Source: Denitrificimonas caeni DSM 24390
Lineage (GTDB): Bacteria > Pseudomonadota > Gammaproteobacteria > Pseudomonadales > Pseudomonadaceae
Length of the DNA stretch: 64,000 bases
Direction: 5' to 3'
NCBI RefSeq assembly: GCF_000421765.1
Contig: NZ_ATXQ01000003.1
Coordinates: forward strand, 264,491 to 328,490
A program made the translations under genes and the position numbers. Of the stretch, positions 8,935 through 21,775 are shown in pieces. How positions within the stretch are numbered: the first letter of the stretch is position 1; every line of letters begins with the position of its first letter. The notes below the pieces were generated by a model. The model was given only the letters and a program-made list of their open reading frames with translations. It did no database searches and had not been told where the DNA came from.

Positions 8935-10296
8935 CTAAACAGGTACAACCGTTAAGTCGCTCAGCAAGCGTGAGGCAATAAACAGATAAATCACCACACC
9001 AGTCGCATCACAGACTGAAGTAATCAATGGCGCACTGGCACTGGCAGGGTCAAAGTTAAACTTGCTGAGAATAAATGGCAGACTCATGCCGATCATACAG
9101 CCAATCATCACAATCGAAACCATACTCAAAGCCAGCACTAAAGCGACCGTTTCATCACCGCGGATATAGCCTAAAACGGATACGGCGGCCGCCATCGTAC
9201 AACCTAAGGCCAAAGCGACTAGAGCCTCTCGGCCAATTAAATACAGCCAGTCACGCATCACCACTTCACCGGTGGCGAGGGCGCGCACCATCAAAGTGGC
9301 AGACTGTGAGCCAGCGTTACCACCACTGTCGACCAGTAACGGTAAGAAAAACACTAAAACAATATTGGCAGCGATGATGTCTTCAAAATGCGCAATACCT
9401 GCACCGGAAAACAAGTTACCAAACACCAGTAGTATCAACCAAAAAATCCGCTTGCGGTACAACAAGGCAATGCTGGCATCTTTGATATTACCAACCACCG
9501 TGCTCACGCCAGCGGATTTATGAATATCATCAGTCGCTTCAGCGCTGACCACATCCATCGCATCGTCATAGGTGACAATACCAATCAGGATGTCATCCTC
9601 ATCAATAATCGGCAGCGCCAGCAAGTCATAACGGGCAATTTTCTTGGCAATGTCTTCTTGATCATCGGTGACATGAGCACTGACCACATCACTGCTCATC
9701 AGATCCTTAATCAGCTTATTCAGATCTGCCAGAATCAAATCACGTAATGACACAGCACCTAATAGGCGGCGCTGCTCATCAATCACGTAAGCTTGATAAA
9801 TGGTTTCTGCATCAGGCGCTTCATCGCGCAAATACGTCATCGCCTGCAGCACCGTCATATCTTTCTTTAACGTGGCGTAGTCAGACGTCATCAAAGCGCC
9901 GGCAGTACCTTCAACATAGGCAGACAAGCGGCGAATATCTTCTCGCTCCGCATGCGCTAAAGCCGGCAAAAGTATGTCGCGCTGATTTTGATCAAAACGT
10001 TTAAATAAGTCAGTGCGCTCATCAGCAGGCATTTCACTGACCAGTTCAGCCAGAGTGGCGCGCGGAAACTCACGTGCCATGCGTACTTGCTGCTCAGGCT
10101 CAAAGTAGCTAAAGACATCAGCCCGATCAGGTAAGCACTCAAGCAAGCGCCAGCCTAAAGTTGGATCGAGCTGTTCTAAAACATCAGCCAAGTCGACGGG
10201 GGGTAAACCTTTAACTGCAGCTAAGGCGTCAGCAAACTTATTTTGCTCAATCGCATGACTCAGGACGAGTACAAGATTGTTATCGATGTTGCTCAT
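8935..10296 (-). CDS. mgtE: MgtE-type magnesium transporter
   Basis: 453-residue Mg2+ channel/transporter: an MgtE N domain (about 1-125), a tandem CBS pair (about 130-255, for example YVIDEQRRLLGAVSLRDLI and LPIIDEDDILIGIVTYDDAM), a connecting helix and five membrane helices (about 285-450). The family signature GGNAGSQSATLMVRALATG is present in the membrane part. CBS and N domains gate the pore according to intracellular Mg2+. The ATG at 10296 is preceded by GGAGAG and preferred over an upstream start at 10320. Confidence 0.95.
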   Translation of the reverse strand: MSNIDNNLVLVLSHAIEQNKFADALAAVKGLPPVDLADVLEQLDPTLGWRLLECLPDRADVFSYFEPEQQVRMAREFPRATLAELVSEMPADERTDLFKRFDQNQRDILLPALAHAEREDIRRLSAYVEGTAGALMTSDYATLKKDMTVLQAMTYLRDEAPDAETIYQAYVIDEQRRLLGAVSLRDLILADLNKLIKDLMSSDVVSAHVTDDQEDIAKKIARYDLLALPIIDEDDILIGIVTYDDAMDVVSAEATDDIHKSAGVSTVVGNIKDASIALLYRKRIFWLILLVFGNLFSGAGIAHFEDIIAANIVLVFFLPLLVDSGGNAGSQSATLMVRALATGEVVMRDWLYLIGREALVALALGCTMAAAVSVLGYIRGDETVALVLALSMVSIVMIGCMIGMSLPFILSKFNFDPASASAPLITSVCDATGVVIYLFIASRLLSDLTVVPV

Positions 10297-12369
<2,073 letters not shown>

Positions 12370-12372
12370 AGC

Positions 12373-12930
12373 TTAGGCCGAGCGCAATACTTGTCCTGTG
12401 CGCAAATCGCGGATAGTGCTTGGATTGCTGCTCCGGCCGAGCTCACCACTTAATACCGCATCCAACTGACCATGAAAATACTGCTCAATGCGTAAACGGC
12501 TTTTCGCTGGTAAAAGCCCGCTGGGATTTGCGGAAGTCGACACCAATGGTCCAGTTAACCGACACAGCTCTGCCACCAAAGGATGCGCACTGACGCGAAT
12601 CGCCACACTGTCATGCGCGCCAGTAATCCATTCAGGCACTCGGTTATGATGTGGCACCAGCCAAGTATTGGGGCCTGGCCAACTCTTTTGTAGCTGCGCC
12701 AGCTCGCTTGCCGATAAGCCCTCCAACAATTCAGCAAACTGCTCAATGTCTGCCGCAACCAAAATCAAACCTTTATGCACAGGCCGCTCTTTTAGCGCTA
12801 ACAGACGCGCGACCGCGGTGGCATTAAACGGATCACAACCCAAACCCCAAACGGCTTCGGTAGGGTAAGCAATCACAGCACCGTCACGAACTTTTTGCGC
12901 AATCTGTTGAATTTGCCAAGCACTGGTCAT
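12373..12930 (-). CDS. tsaC: Threonylcarbamoyl-AMP synthase
   Basis: 185-residue YrdC-fold enzyme forming threonylcarbamoyl-AMP from threonine, bicarbonate and ATP for t6A modification at position 37 of ANN-decoding tRNAs. Family features: [17 protein letters not shown] near the N terminus, [12 protein letters not shown], and the SxNPSG motif (SANPSG). It lacks the extra Sua5 domain, so it is the short TsaC form. The start at MTSAWQ fits the family; a longer upstream start is not supported. It lies 48 bp downstream of dprA. Confidence 0.94.
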   Translation of the reverse strand: MTSAWQIQQIAQKVRDGAVIAYPTEAVWGLGCDPFNATAVARLLALKERPVHKGLILVAADIEQFAELLEGLSASELAQLQKSWPGPNTWLVPHHNRVPEWITGAHDSVAIRVSAHPLVAELCRLTGPLVSTSANPSGLLPAKSRLRIEQYFHGQLDAVLSGELGRSSNPSTIRDLRTGQVLRSA

Positions 12931-12978
12931 CAAATCTACTCGTAAGTATTTTATTGCTGAATCAATCAAGCGCCTATC

Positions 12979-14088
12979 TTAAACCTGTCCAGCGTTACGA
13001 TACAGCCATAAACTGCCCTCGCGACTGACATTGCCAGCAATTTCAAAGTCAGTCAGCAGCGCTAGCACTTCTGACAACGGCAACTCACTCAAATCAACCA
13101 ACGCATCAACATCCAATGGTTGTACCTTTAACAAATCAAGCAGTGGATGATGCAGGGCTAGACTTTGCTGGACGGCTGACTGCTCGGCTGGCGCTGTTAG
13201 CTGCCAACCTTGTAATGATTCTAAAATATCCCCTACCGTTTCAATTAGCGTTGCACCATCACGAATCAACTGATGACAGCCACGCGCGCCGGGCGCATGA
13301 ATGGAACCTGGGATGGCGTAAACTTCACGACCTTGCTCAGCAGCTAAGCGTGCGGTAATCAGCGAGCCACTGGATGGGCTGGCCTCAACCACTAAAACAC
13401 CTAAAGACAAACCGCTGATAATGCGATTACGCCGAGGAAAATGACTGGCATGTGGGGCGCTCTGCAAGGCTAACTCAGATACAAGCGCGCCGCCTTGCTC
13501 AACAATGCTCTGCGCTAAGCTGCGATGCCGTGCTGGATAGACTTGATTAAGCCCTGTACCCACGACCGCAATCGTTACACCTTGCACATCTAAAGCACCT
13601 TGGTGCGCTGCCGCATCAACGCCGAGCGCTAACCCACTGGTCACCGCAAAGCCGCCTTTGGCCAAACTACGGGCAAAACTCTGTGCAGTATCCAAACTGG
13701 GACGTGTGGCACGACGACTGCCAACAATAGCGATCTGCGGCTGCTCTAAAATAGCCGGATTACCTTTTACAAAAAGCACCGGCGGTGCTCCAGCGGTTTC
13801 TTTTAGCAACGCTGGATATTGCGACATATCATGCAAGAGTACATGCTGCTGCGCCTGTTCTGACCAACGCAGCGCAAGCAGTGCCTGCTCACGAACAGTT
13901 TCGCTGCGGCGTGCATCAATGCTGCTCTGCGGCATACCTATAACTTGCCATGCCGCGGCCGGAGCGCTTAACGCTGAGCAGGCTGAAGAAAAAACCTTTA
14001 GCAGTTTATAAAAGCGTTGCGGACCAATATCGGGAAGACTATGTAAGCGCAAACGCGCTTCAAGTTCGGCAGGCGAGCATTGCGTCAT
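12979..14088 (-). CDS. dprA: DNA processing protein DprA
   Basis: 369-residue DprA/Smf. DprA binds incoming single-stranded DNA and loads RecA during transformation. An N-terminal SAM-like region is followed by the Rossmann-like DprA core with IVGSRRATRPS, TSGLALGVDAAAH, HFPRRNRIISGLS and YAIPGSIHAPGARGCHQLI, then a C-terminal winged-helix DprA_WH (about 305-365). The ATG at 14088 is preceded by AAGGA at suitable spacing. Part of the conserved LysM-dprA-tsaC cluster. Confidence 0.95.
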   Translation of the reverse strand: MTQCSPAELEARLRLHSLPDIGPQRFYKLLKVFSSACSALSAPAAAWQVIGMPQSSIDARRSETVREQALLALRWSEQAQQHVLLHDMSQYPALLKETAGAPPVLFVKGNPAILEQPQIAIVGSRRATRPSLDTAQSFARSLAKGGFAVTSGLALGVDAAAHQGALDVQGVTIAVVGTGLNQVYPARHRSLAQSIVEQGGALVSELALQSAPHASHFPRRNRIISGLSLGVLVVEASPSSGSLITARLAAEQGREVYAIPGSIHAPGARGCHQLIRDGATLIETVGDILESLQGWQLTAPAEQSAVQQSLALHHPLLDLLKVQPLDVDALVDLSELPLSEVLALLTDFEIAGNVSREGSLWLYRNAGQV

Positions 14089-14164
14089 ATTAATATCCTT
14101 ATTCAGAAGAGAATGACGTCCTGTCATTCCTAGCTGTCAGTGTAGTAATAAGCCGCTAAAAAGC

Positions 14165-14193
14165 AAAAAAGCGCCCTTTTTCAAGGACGCTTT
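14165..14193 (-). terminator. Intrinsic terminator downstream of the LysM gene
   Basis: On the minus strand: AAAGCGTCCTT, a short A-rich loop, AGGGCGC, then TTTTTTGC. A 7-8-bp GC-rich stem with a T6 tail lies between the LysM gene stop and the dprA start. Confidence 0.8.
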
Positions 14194-14221
14194 CTATTTA
14201 CATCAAACCACTGCAGTAGAA

Positions 14222-15241
14222 TTAAGGATTCTTAACCTTATCCATCACTGCTAGCTGACGGTTCGCATACAAAACTAAACCATAGCTCAGCTTGTCATAG
14301 GTGCGGAACACCATCAGTAAACCAGAACGCTCGTCTGGAATTTTTACTGAATCGCCACCAATATTATCGCGAACGGTCTCACCGGTTTTGTACACCGCTA
14401 AGACGTTACCTTCAACAAGGCCATCACGCGCGCCTTTGTTAATGGTGACCACATCAAACTGGCCGATTTGTGATACGCCACGTGGCACATCTAAAATCAC
14501 ACCCTCAACTGTTTCTTTTGGCTCACTTGGTAAGAAAGTTGAGTTGATGGCGCGCTCTTCGGTTGGGAACAGACGGTCAGCATTACGTACTTCTTGAGTT
14601 GTACGCGAAAGTATCATGGTGCCAATATCTTCTTCAATGGCAACAACTTCACCACCACCGATATCATCAGCATTGATACCGAGAAACTCTTCAGTGACTG
14701 GATCAACGTAAGTGCGGCCTTGACGGAAAATGCCATAAATAGCATTTTCATTAACATCGCCACGTACATAAATACGATCACCCGCACCACTGATCACACG
14801 TTCAGCGTTACCAGCAACCACATAAGGCTTTTTGGCAAACTCTTCAGGTGTATTCACAATACGGTTGCTGAGTAAGAAGCTGTTAATTGCTTCTAAAGGA
14901 ATCGTAGGAATGGCTTCAGCCATTGGCGTGCTACGAACTTTAGGCGATAATTTAATAGTGCCACGGCTGGCACCACGGTTTAACATGATGCGCGGCTGGC
15001 CATCAACGTAAACCAAGCTCAAACGGTCACCTGGGTAAATCAAGTGTGGATTCGCCACCTGTGGGTTAGCATGCCAAATTTCTGGCCACTTCCACGGCTT
15101 GCTTAAAAACTTACCGGAGATATCCCACAGGGTGTCGCCTTTAACCACTGTGTAATTGTCTGGATGGCCATCTTTTAACTGTACCTGTGCTTGTACTGCA
15201 GCAGTCGCAAGCAATAACAGAGCAAGTAATGTTTTCCTCAT
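14222..15241 (-). CDS. LysM peptidoglycan-binding secreted protein
   Basis: 339-residue exported protein with a signal peptide (MRKTLLALLLLATAAVQAQ) and one LysM domain (about residues 32-80, YTVVKGDTLWDISGKFL and NPHLIYPGDRLSL). A long C-terminal region of unknown fold follows. Equivalent proteins lie beside dprA in Pseudomonas (the PA0020 position). It is expected in the periplasm binding peptidoglycan. The start at 15241 gives a clean signal peptide; longer upstream readings do not. Divergent from def. Confidence 0.88.
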   Translation of the reverse strand: MRKTLLALLLLATAAVQAQVQLKDGHPDNYTVVKGDTLWDISGKFLSKPWKWPEIWHANPQVANPHLIYPGDRLSLVYVDGQPRIMLNRGASRGTIKLSPKVRSTPMAEAIPTIPLEAINSFLLSNRIVNTPEEFAKKPYVVAGNAERVISGAGDRIYVRGDVNENAIYGIFRQGRTYVDPVTEEFLGINADDIGGGEVVAIEEDIGTMILSRTTQEVRNADRLFPTEERAINSTFLPSEPKETVEGVILDVPRGVSQIGQFDVVTINKGARDGLVEGNVLAVYKTGETVRDNIGGDSVKIPDERSGLLMVFRTYDKLSYGLVLYANRQLAVMDKVKNP

Positions 15242-15393
15242 GCGGTGAATCCCTTTATCATATGTTGACAATGGAACGCCTAATGACAATTCCAGAACCC
15301 GATTTTTTGGCTTTACAGCCAATTCTTTATTATGCTGCGTATCATAGTAGCAGTGCTTTCTAACTTTATTCCATAAGTACATCACAAACGCAT

Positions 15394-15903
15394 ATGGCAA
15401 TTTTAAATATTCTTGAGTTTCCCGATCCTCGATTACGCACCATAGCTAAACCTATAGCGCAGGTCGATGACCAAATCCGCCTCCTGATTGATGATATGCT
15501 AGAAACCATGTATGCCGCACCTGGTATTGGTCTAGCTGCGACACAGGTCAACCATCATATTCGCTTAGTTGTGATGGATTTATCAGAAGATAAATCTGAA
15601 CCGCTAGTATTTATCAATCCAGAGTTTGAAGTTCTCACTGATGAAACCGATCTTTATCAAGAAGGTTGTCTCTCAGTGCCGGGCTTTTACGAAGACGTAC
15701 AGCGCCCACAAAAGGTTAAAATACGCGCCCTTGACCGTAATGGCGAACCCTTTGAGCTGTTAGCAGAAGGCTTACTAGCCGTTTGCATCCAGCACGAGTG
15801 CGACCATTTAAATGGCAAACTCTTCGTGGATTACTTGTCATCGCTGAAACGTGATCGCATTAAGAAAAAGCTAGAGAAAATCCATCGCCAGCAGAAAGAT
15901 TAA
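15394..15903 (+). CDS. def: Peptide deformylase
   Basis: Metalloenzyme removing the N-formyl group from nascent proteins. All three family motifs are intact: GIGLAATQ (about residues 45-52), EGCLSVP (around 90-96, metal-binding cysteine) and QHECDHLNG (around 133-141, two metal histidines and catalytic glutamate). Length 169 is standard. It precedes fmt by 59 bp, the common def-fmt pairing of formylation cycle genes. Confidence 0.97.
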   Translation: MAILNILEFPDPRLRTIAKPIAQVDDQIRLLIDDMLETMYAAPGIGLAATQVNHHIRLVVMDLSEDKSEPLVFINPEFEVLTDETDLYQEGCLSVPGFYEDVQRPQKVKIRALDRNGEPFELLAEGLLAVCIQHECDHLNGKLFVDYLSSLKRDRIKKKLEKIHRQQKD

Positions 15904-15962
15904 ATACCTTTCAATAAGAATGCTGTGCAGTGGCGTCCCTTCTGTTTTCGCAAGGTAATTGT

Positions 15963-16907
15963 ATGTCTACGTCTTTACGTATTGTGTTTGCCGGCACGCC
16001 TGAGTTTGCCGCGAGTCATTTACAAGCGCTACTTGATAGCGAGCACAGCGTGATCGCAGTCTATACGCAACCTGATCGTCCCGCTGGACGCGGTCAGAAG
16101 CTGACCCCAAGCCCAGTCAAACAGCTGGCAAGCAAGCACGACATTCCGGTGCTGCAACCGATTAACTTGCGTAGCGCTGAAGCTCAGCAAGAACTGGCTC
16201 GTTTTAATGCTGATCTGATGGTGGTGGTGGCATACGGTTTAATCTTGCCGCAGGCCGTGTTAGACAGCCCGCGCTTAGGCTGCATTAATAGCCATGCCTC
16301 GCTGCTACCGCGCTGGCGCGGCGCCGCACCGATTCAGCGGGCGATTGAAGCCGGTGACACTGAAAGCGGCATTACCGTAATGCAAATGGAGGCAGGTTTA
16401 GATACCGGCCCTATGTTGCTGAAAGTGACAACACCGATTTTAGCCACTGACACCGGCGGCAGTTTGCACGATCGCTTAGCCGCGCTGGGTCCTGCCGCAG
16501 TTTTACAAGCTATTCAAGGTTTAGCTGACGGTAGTATCAGCGCTGAAAAACAGCTCGACGGTTTAGCCACTTACGCGCATAAGCTGAATAAACAAGCCGC
16601 ATTGATTGATTGGCAACGCCCGGCTGCAGCACTCGATTGCCAGATTCGCGCCATGCACCCATGGCCCGTTGCACACAGCACTCTAGCTGGCGAAGCGCTA
16701 AAAATTCACGCCGCGCACGTGAGCGAAGGGCAAGGCCAACCCGGCGAGATTCTCAGCGCTGACCGCGAAGGTTTATTAGTGGCCTGTGGTGAACAAGCGC
16801 TACGTTTAACCCATCTACAGTTACCTAATGGTAAGGCCTTAGCCTTCAGCGACTTACTCAACAGTAAAAAAGATTTATTCCAGCCCGGGCAGGTACTCGG
16901 CTTATGA
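15963..16907 (+). CDS. fmt: Methionyl-tRNA formyltransferase
   Basis: Formylates initiator Met-tRNA using 10-formyl-THF. The 314-residue protein has the N-terminal formyltransferase domain ([14 protein letters not shown], then [20 protein letters not shown] with the catalytic Asn-His pair) and a C-terminal OB-like tRNA-binding domain. The start at ATG 15963 is chosen because [15 protein letters not shown] matches the family. The stop overlaps the rsmB start by four bases. Confidence 0.96.
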   Translation: MSTSLRIVFAGTPEFAASHLQALLDSEHSVIAVYTQPDRPAGRGQKLTPSPVKQLASKHDIPVLQPINLRSAEAQQELARFNADLMVVVAYGLILPQAVLDSPRLGCINSHASLLPRWRGAAPIQRAIEAGDTESGITVMQMEAGLDTGPMLLKVTTPILATDTGGSLHDRLAALGPAAVLQAIQGLADGSISAEKQLDGLATYAHKLNKQAALIDWQRPAAALDCQIRAMHPWPVAHSTLAGEALKIHAAHVSEGQGQPGEILSADREGLLVACGEQALRLTHLQLPNGKALAFSDLLNSKKDLFQPGQVLGL

Positions 16908-18217
16908 ACCCACGCCTCGCAGCAGCGCGCGCATTGGCTGCAGTGCTAGCGGGTAAAGCCTCGTTAGCTAGCAGCTTACCGACCCAACTGGAACGCGTCA
17001 GCGATCGAGATAAAGGCTTAGTTCAAGAGCTCGCGTTTGGCACTGCACGCTGGCAGCCACGTCTATCGGCATTAGCCTTAGCGCTACTGAGCAAGCCTTT
17101 TCGCAAAGCTGACCAAGATGTTGAGGCATTATTATTAGTAGGCCTGTACCAACTGCTCTATACCCGCATTCCAGCGCATGCGGCAATTGCCGAAACTGTT
17201 GGTTGCGCTACCGCGTTAAAAAAGCCTTGGGCTAAAGGTTTACTCAATGCGGTCTTACGCCGCGCGCAACGTGAAGCTGAAACACTGCTGCCAACACTTG
17301 AAAAAGATCCTGTCGTGCTCACCGCACATCCACGCTGGCTGCAAAAATCCTTAAAAGCTTTTTGGCCTGACGATTGGCTCTCCATCTGTGAGGCCAATAA
17401 TAGCCATCCGCCCTTCACGCTGCGGGTTAATCAGCGCGTGACCAGTCGCGATGCCTATTTAGCGGAACTGCTGGATTGCGGCATTGCTGGCCAGGCAACA
17501 CCTTTCAGCAAAGATGGTATTACTTTAGCAACCGCTTGTGATGTCACTGCGCTACCGGGTTTTGCTGACGGTGCAGTGAGCGTGCAAGATGAAGCAGCGC
17601 AATTAGCCGCTGACTTGCTGATGCTTGAGCCTGAGCAGCGTGTGCTGGATGCCTGTTGTGCGCCTGGCGGCAAGACCTGCCATATTTTAGAAAGCCAAGC
17701 ACAACTGCGCGAAGTGGTTGCGATTGACCTCGAGCCACAGCGTTTAGATCGAGTTAAAGCCAACCTTGAGCGTTTAAAACTCAAGGCTAGCATTGTGGCT
17801 GGCGATGCCCGTGCGGTTGATCAGTGGTGGGACGGGCAAGTTTTCCAGCGTATTTTGCTCGATGCGCCCTGCTCTGCGACTGGGGTGATTCGTCGCCACC
17901 CAGATATTAAACTGACTCGGCAAACCGATGACATCGCAGCTCTTGCACAACTGCAAGGTGAGCTACTTGACGCACTTTGGCCAACACTCGCAGAAAACGG
18001 TATCTTGCTGTATGCCACTTGCTCTACATTACCCACTGAGAACACCGAGGTGATTGCTGCGTTTTTACAACGCACCAGCGATGCGCAAGAACTGCCTTTC
18101 CAAGCAGCCTTTGGCAAAGCACAACCTCACGGCCAGCAATTACTTGCACAAGTGGGCGGCCACGATGGTTTTTATTATGCTCGTCTGATCAAACAAGCAG
18201 CCACCCAGAGCACTTAA
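16904..18217 (+). CDS. rsmB: 16S rRNA m5C967 methyltransferase
   Basis: 437 residues with an N-terminal NusB-like RNA-binding domain (about 1-140) and a C-terminal SAM methyltransferase. Motifs: [14 protein letters not shown] (SAM binding), [15 protein letters not shown] (conserved Pro-Cys) and [11 protein letters not shown] (catalytic cysteine). Coupled to fmt through ATGA and 10 bp from trkA, as in Pseudomonas. Confidence 0.96.
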   Translation: MNPRLAAARALAAVLAGKASLASSLPTQLERVSDRDKGLVQELAFGTARWQPRLSALALALLSKPFRKADQDVEALLLVGLYQLLYTRIPAHAAIAETVGCATALKKPWAKGLLNAVLRRAQREAETLLPTLEKDPVVLTAHPRWLQKSLKAFWPDDWLSICEANNSHPPFTLRVNQRVTSRDAYLAELLDCGIAGQATPFSKDGITLATACDVTALPGFADGAVSVQDEAAQLAADLLMLEPEQRVLDACCAPGGKTCHILESQAQLREVVAIDLEPQRLDRVKANLERLKLKASIVAGDARAVDQWWDGQVFQRILLDAPCSATGVIRRHPDIKLTRQTDDIAALAQLQGELLDALWPTLAENGILLYATCSTLPTENTEVIAAFLQRTSDAQELPFQAAFGKAQPHGQQLLAQVGGHDGFYYARLIKQAATQST

Positions 18218-18227
18218 GGACATCAGC

Positions 18228-19601
18228 ATGAAGATTATTATTCTTGGCGCAGGGCAAGTGGGTGGCACACTTGCAGAACACTTGGCCAATGAAGCCAATG
18301 ATATCACCGTGGTTGATACTGATACCGAACGTCTGCGTGACTTAGGTGATCGCCTTGATATTCGTACCGTGGTTGGCCACTGCTCTTTCCCAACTATTTT
18401 GCGTCAAGCCGGTGCCGATGATGCCGATATGCTGGTGGCCGTGACCAACAGTGACGAAACCAATATGGTCGCCTGCCAAGTCGCACACACCTTGTTTCGC
18501 ACGCCCACCAAAATTGCCCGGGTGCGCGAGTCAGCCTATTTAACCCGTTCTGAGTTATTTGATACTGACGCGATTCCAATTGATGTTTTGATCAGCCCAG
18601 AACAAGCCGTCACCAATCATATTAAGCGTTTAATTGAATACCCTGGCGCGCTGCAAGTGCTCGACTTTGCTGAGGGCAAAGCACAATTAGTGTGCGTACG
18701 CGCCTATTACGGCGGTCCTTTGGTGGGCCAAGAACTCCGTCAGCTACGCGCACACATGCCTAATGTCGATACTCGCGTAGCCGCTATTTTCCGCCGTGAC
18801 CGCCCTATTTTCCCCACTGGCGACACCATTATTGAAGTCGATGATGAAGTGTTTTTTATTGCTGCGCGCACACATATCCGTGCGGTGATGAGTGAACTGC
18901 GCCGCATGGAAGACAGCTATCGCAAAGTGATCATTGCTGGTGGCGGCCATATTGGAGAGCGCTTAGCTGAGGCGATTGAAAGCCGCTATCAAGTTAAAAT
19001 CATTGAAATCAATGCCGCACGCTGCCGTTACTTATCCGACAGTTTAGACACCACTGTGGTCCTGCACGGCAGTGCTTCCGACCGCGATTTGTTGGTAGAA
19101 GAGAATATCGATGAAGTGGATATCTTCTTAGCCTTAACCAATGATGATGAAGCCAACATCATGGCCTCGTTGCTGGCAAAACGTCTTGGTGCGCGCAAAG
19201 TCATGGCGATTATTAATAATCCGGCTTACGCAGACTTAGTCCAAGGCGGCGCAATTGATATTGCTATCAGTCCACAGTTGGCCACACTCAGCACTTTGCT
19301 CACCCACGTACGCCGTGGCGATATTGTCAGCGTGCATTCATTGCGCCGTGGTGCAGCAGAGGCGATCGAAGCAATCGCACACGGTGACCGTAAATCCAGT
19401 AAAGTGATTGGTCGCAAGGTCAGTGAAATTCATTTACCACCGGCCACCACCATTGGTGCGATTATTCGCGACGATCAAGTACTGATTGGCAACGAAGACA
19501 TTGTTATTCAAGCCGATGATCACTTTATTTTGTTCGTGGTCGATAAAAAGTATATCCGTGATGTAGAACGCCTGTTCCAACCCGGCCTGACTTTCTTTTA
19601 G
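18228..19601 (+). CDS. trkA: Trk potassium uptake regulatory subunit
   Basis: 457-residue cytoplasmic NAD-binding gating subunit of the Trk K+ system. It has two tandem RCK units, each beginning with a Rossmann glycine motif ([18 protein letters not shown] at the N terminus and [17 protein letters not shown] near residue 232) and each followed by an RCK_C (TrkA_C) domain. The membrane subunit trkH follows 37 bp downstream. Confidence 0.97.
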   Translation: MKIIILGAGQVGGTLAEHLANEANDITVVDTDTERLRDLGDRLDIRTVVGHCSFPTILRQAGADDADMLVAVTNSDETNMVACQVAHTLFRTPTKIARVRESAYLTRSELFDTDAIPIDVLISPEQAVTNHIKRLIEYPGALQVLDFAEGKAQLVCVRAYYGGPLVGQELRQLRAHMPNVDTRVAAIFRRDRPIFPTGDTIIEVDDEVFFIAARTHIRAVMSELRRMEDSYRKVIIAGGGHIGERLAEAIESRYQVKIIEINAARCRYLSDSLDTTVVLHGSASDRDLLVEENIDEVDIFLALTNDDEANIMASLLAKRLGARKVMAIINNPAYADLVQGGAIDIAISPQLATLSTLLTHVRRGDIVSVHSLRRGAAEAIEAIAHGDRKSSKVIGRKVSEIHLPPATTIGAIIRDDQVLIGNEDIVIQADDHFILFVVDKKYIRDVERLFQPGLTFF

Positions 19602-19638
19602 CCTATAATCTTACATATTCTTTTAACGAGTAGCCTCA

Positions 19639-21090
19639 ATGCACTTTGCCGCGATTGGTCGAATTCTTGGCGTTCTTTTGATGCTTTTCAGTATCAGTCA
19701 TGTACCGCCATTACTGATTGCTCTGTATGACGATGGCGGCTCCAGCTCAAGCTTTCTTTGGGCGTTTGCGATCACCTTATTGACTGGATTTTTTCTTTGG
19801 CTGCCGGTGCGTCGAGCACGCGCTGAATTACGGGTGCGCGATGGTTACTTAATTACTGCGTTATTTTGGATCGTACTGGGCTCATTCGGGGCGATCCCAT
19901 TTATGCTATCGCCCAGCCCTAATATGGGCGTGACCGAATCACTGTTTGAGGCTTTTTCTGGCCTGAGCACCACCGGTGCCACAGTACTGACAGGGATCGA
20001 TCAATTACCCCGCTCAATTCTTTACTACCGTCAGCAACTGCAATGGCTTGGCGGTATGGGTATTGTGGTTTTGGCGGTCGCCATTATGCCGATGCTCGGC
20101 GTCGGTGGCATGCAGCTCTATCGTACGGAAATGCCCGGTCCGCTCAAAGACAATAAGCTCTCACCGCGCATTGCTGACACGGCCAAAACCTTATGGCTCA
20201 TTTATTGCGCTTTAACCCTGCTCTGCGCTCTTGCTTATTGGGCTGCAGGCATGACCTTGTTCGATGCCATTGGCCATAGCTTCTCAACCATTGCGATTGG
20301 CGGATTCTCTACCCACGATGCCAGTATTGGTTATTTTGACAGCGCCCTGATAGAAATAATTTGTATCTTTTTTATGGGCATTTCCGGGATGAACTTTGCT
20401 CTGCACTTTCTAGCCTTGCGCAGCCGCTCGCTGAAAGCCTATTTAGCCGATCCTGAGTGCCAAACCTATTTAAAAATCTTAGCGGCAACCATCATAGTTA
20501 CCGCAACCGTCCTGATGATTTACAACCATCACGACAACCCATTACTGTCGATCCGTTACGCCGCGTTCCAAGTGGTCTCAGTAGCCACTACCACTGGCTT
20601 TGGTATTACTGACTTCAGCGGCTGGCCGAGTTTTTTACCCTTTTTATTGCTCTACACCACCTTTATTGGTGCCTGCGCTGGCTCCACCGGTGGCGGCATG
20701 AAAGTCATGCGAGTGATGCTCTTGTATCGCCAAGGTCAGCGTGAGATACAACGTCTGTTGCACCCCAACGGTGTGTTCACTATTAAAATGGGCAAGCGCA
20801 AAGTACCGGATCGGGTGATTGAGTCGGTGTGGGGCTTCTGTGTGGTGTATATGGTGACGTTCTTTACTTTAATGCTGGGATTGCTGGCGTGCGAGCTGGA
20901 CCCAATTACGGCTTTTTCAGCGCTGGCCTCCTGCATGAATAATCTTGGCCCTGCACTGGGCGATGCCACCGCGCACTACGGCAACTTACCCGATGCGGCG
21001 CAGCTGATTCTCAGTCTGGCGATGATTCTGGGACGTCTTGAGGTGTTTTCCTTGCTGGTATTATTATCCCCAGCTTTCTGGCGTTATTAA
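19639..21090 (+). CDS. trkH: Trk potassium uptake membrane protein
   Basis: 483-residue K+ translocating subunit with repeated membrane-pore-membrane modules. The selectivity-filter-like loops can be seen (GLSTTGATVLTG, AIGGFSTHD, VATTTGFGITDF and ASCMNNLGPALG). It should partner with the adjacent TrkA. A TATAAT at 19604-19609, just after the trkA stop, might give an internal promoter, but no good -35 was found. Confidence 0.96.
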   Translation: MHFAAIGRILGVLLMLFSISHVPPLLIALYDDGGSSSSFLWAFAITLLTGFFLWLPVRRARAELRVRDGYLITALFWIVLGSFGAIPFMLSPSPNMGVTESLFEAFSGLSTTGATVLTGIDQLPRSILYYRQQLQWLGGMGIVVLAVAIMPMLGVGGMQLYRTEMPGPLKDNKLSPRIADTAKTLWLIYCALTLLCALAYWAAGMTLFDAIGHSFSTIAIGGFSTHDASIGYFDSALIEIICIFFMGISGMNFALHFLALRSRSLKAYLADPECQTYLKILAATIIVTATVLMIYNHHDNPLLSIRYAAFQVVSVATTTGFGITDFSGWPSFLPFLLLYTTFIGACAGSTGGGMKVMRVMLLYRQGQREIQRLLHPNGVFTIKMGKRKVPDRVIESVWGFCVVYMVTFFTLMLGLLACELDPITAFSALASCMNNLGPALGDATAHYGNLPDAAQLILSLAMILGRLEVFSLLVLLSPAFWRY

Positions 21091-21096
21091 ACTCTA

Positions 21097-21128
21097 GCGC
21101 TGGCAGCACTCTGATGCTGTGCCAGCGC
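21097..21128. terminator. Strong hairpin between convergent trkH and carbonic anhydrase genes
   Basis: GCGCTGGCA-GCA / TGC-TGTGCCAGCGC forms a stem of roughly 12 bp with a small bulge, 6 bp after the trkH stop. No clear T-tract follows on the plus strand, and the minus-strand side is only weakly T-rich. Its position between convergent genes suggests a shared terminator. Confidence 0.5.
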
Positions 21129-21139
21129 AAGTTATAGAC

Positions 21140-21676
21140 TTAGTCCTGCTGCAGCAAATACTCATCTTTTAAACGCACATAATTCGCTGCGGAGTACGTA
21201 AAGTACGCCATTTCTTGCTCGGTCAGCGCACGTACTTGCTGGGCAGGACGCCCCATATACAAGTAACCACTGGCTAGATGCTTACCCGGCGGCACTAAAC
21301 TGCCGGCACCGAGCACTACATCATCGTCGATGCGCGCACCATCCATCACAATCGAGCCCATGCCAATTAACACCCGCGAGCCGATACTGCAGCCATGTAG
21401 CAAGGCTTGATGGCCAATAGTGACATCTTCACCAATCGTCAACGGATAGCCTTCTGGGTTAAATGGCCCGGCATGGGTAATGTGCAATACGCTGCCATCT
21501 TGCACACTGCTGCGCGCACCAATACGAATCGAATGCATATCGCCACGGATCACAGCTTGTGGCCAAACTGAACAATCATCGGCTAAATGCACATCGCCAA
21601 TCACGACAGCACTGGGATCAATTAATACCCGACTGCCACACTGTGGTAATATTTGGTTATAGATTCGAATCGACAC
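21140..21676 (-). CDS. Gamma-carbonic anhydrase-like hexapeptide-repeat protein
   Basis: 178-residue left-handed beta-helix protein of the gamma-carbonic anhydrase/YrdA/PaaY group. Hexapeptide repeats run from about residue 15 to 140 (VVIGDVHLADDCSVWPQAVIRGD, with metal-ligand histidines in VLHITHAGPF and IGHQALLHGCS). Zn-dependent CO2 hydration is possible, but many relatives are inactive. Divergent from prlC, a neighbour pair also seen in Pseudomonas. Confidence 0.9.
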   Translation of the reverse strand: MSIRIYNQILPQCGSRVLIDPSAVVIGDVHLADDCSVWPQAVIRGDMHSIRIGARSSVQDGSVLHITHAGPFNPEGYPLTIGEDVTIGHQALLHGCSIGSRVLIGMGSIVMDGARIDDDVVLGAGSLVPPGKHLASGYLYMGRPAQQVRALTEQEMAYFTYSAANYVRLKDEYLLQQD

Positions 21677-21775
21677 AATGGAAACCTTAGGCCGCGTGGG
21701 CGCTGATTTGTATTAAGATAGACACATAATTGGCTGTACACACGCCATCCCTCTTTTGTATTTACAGGTATTAAC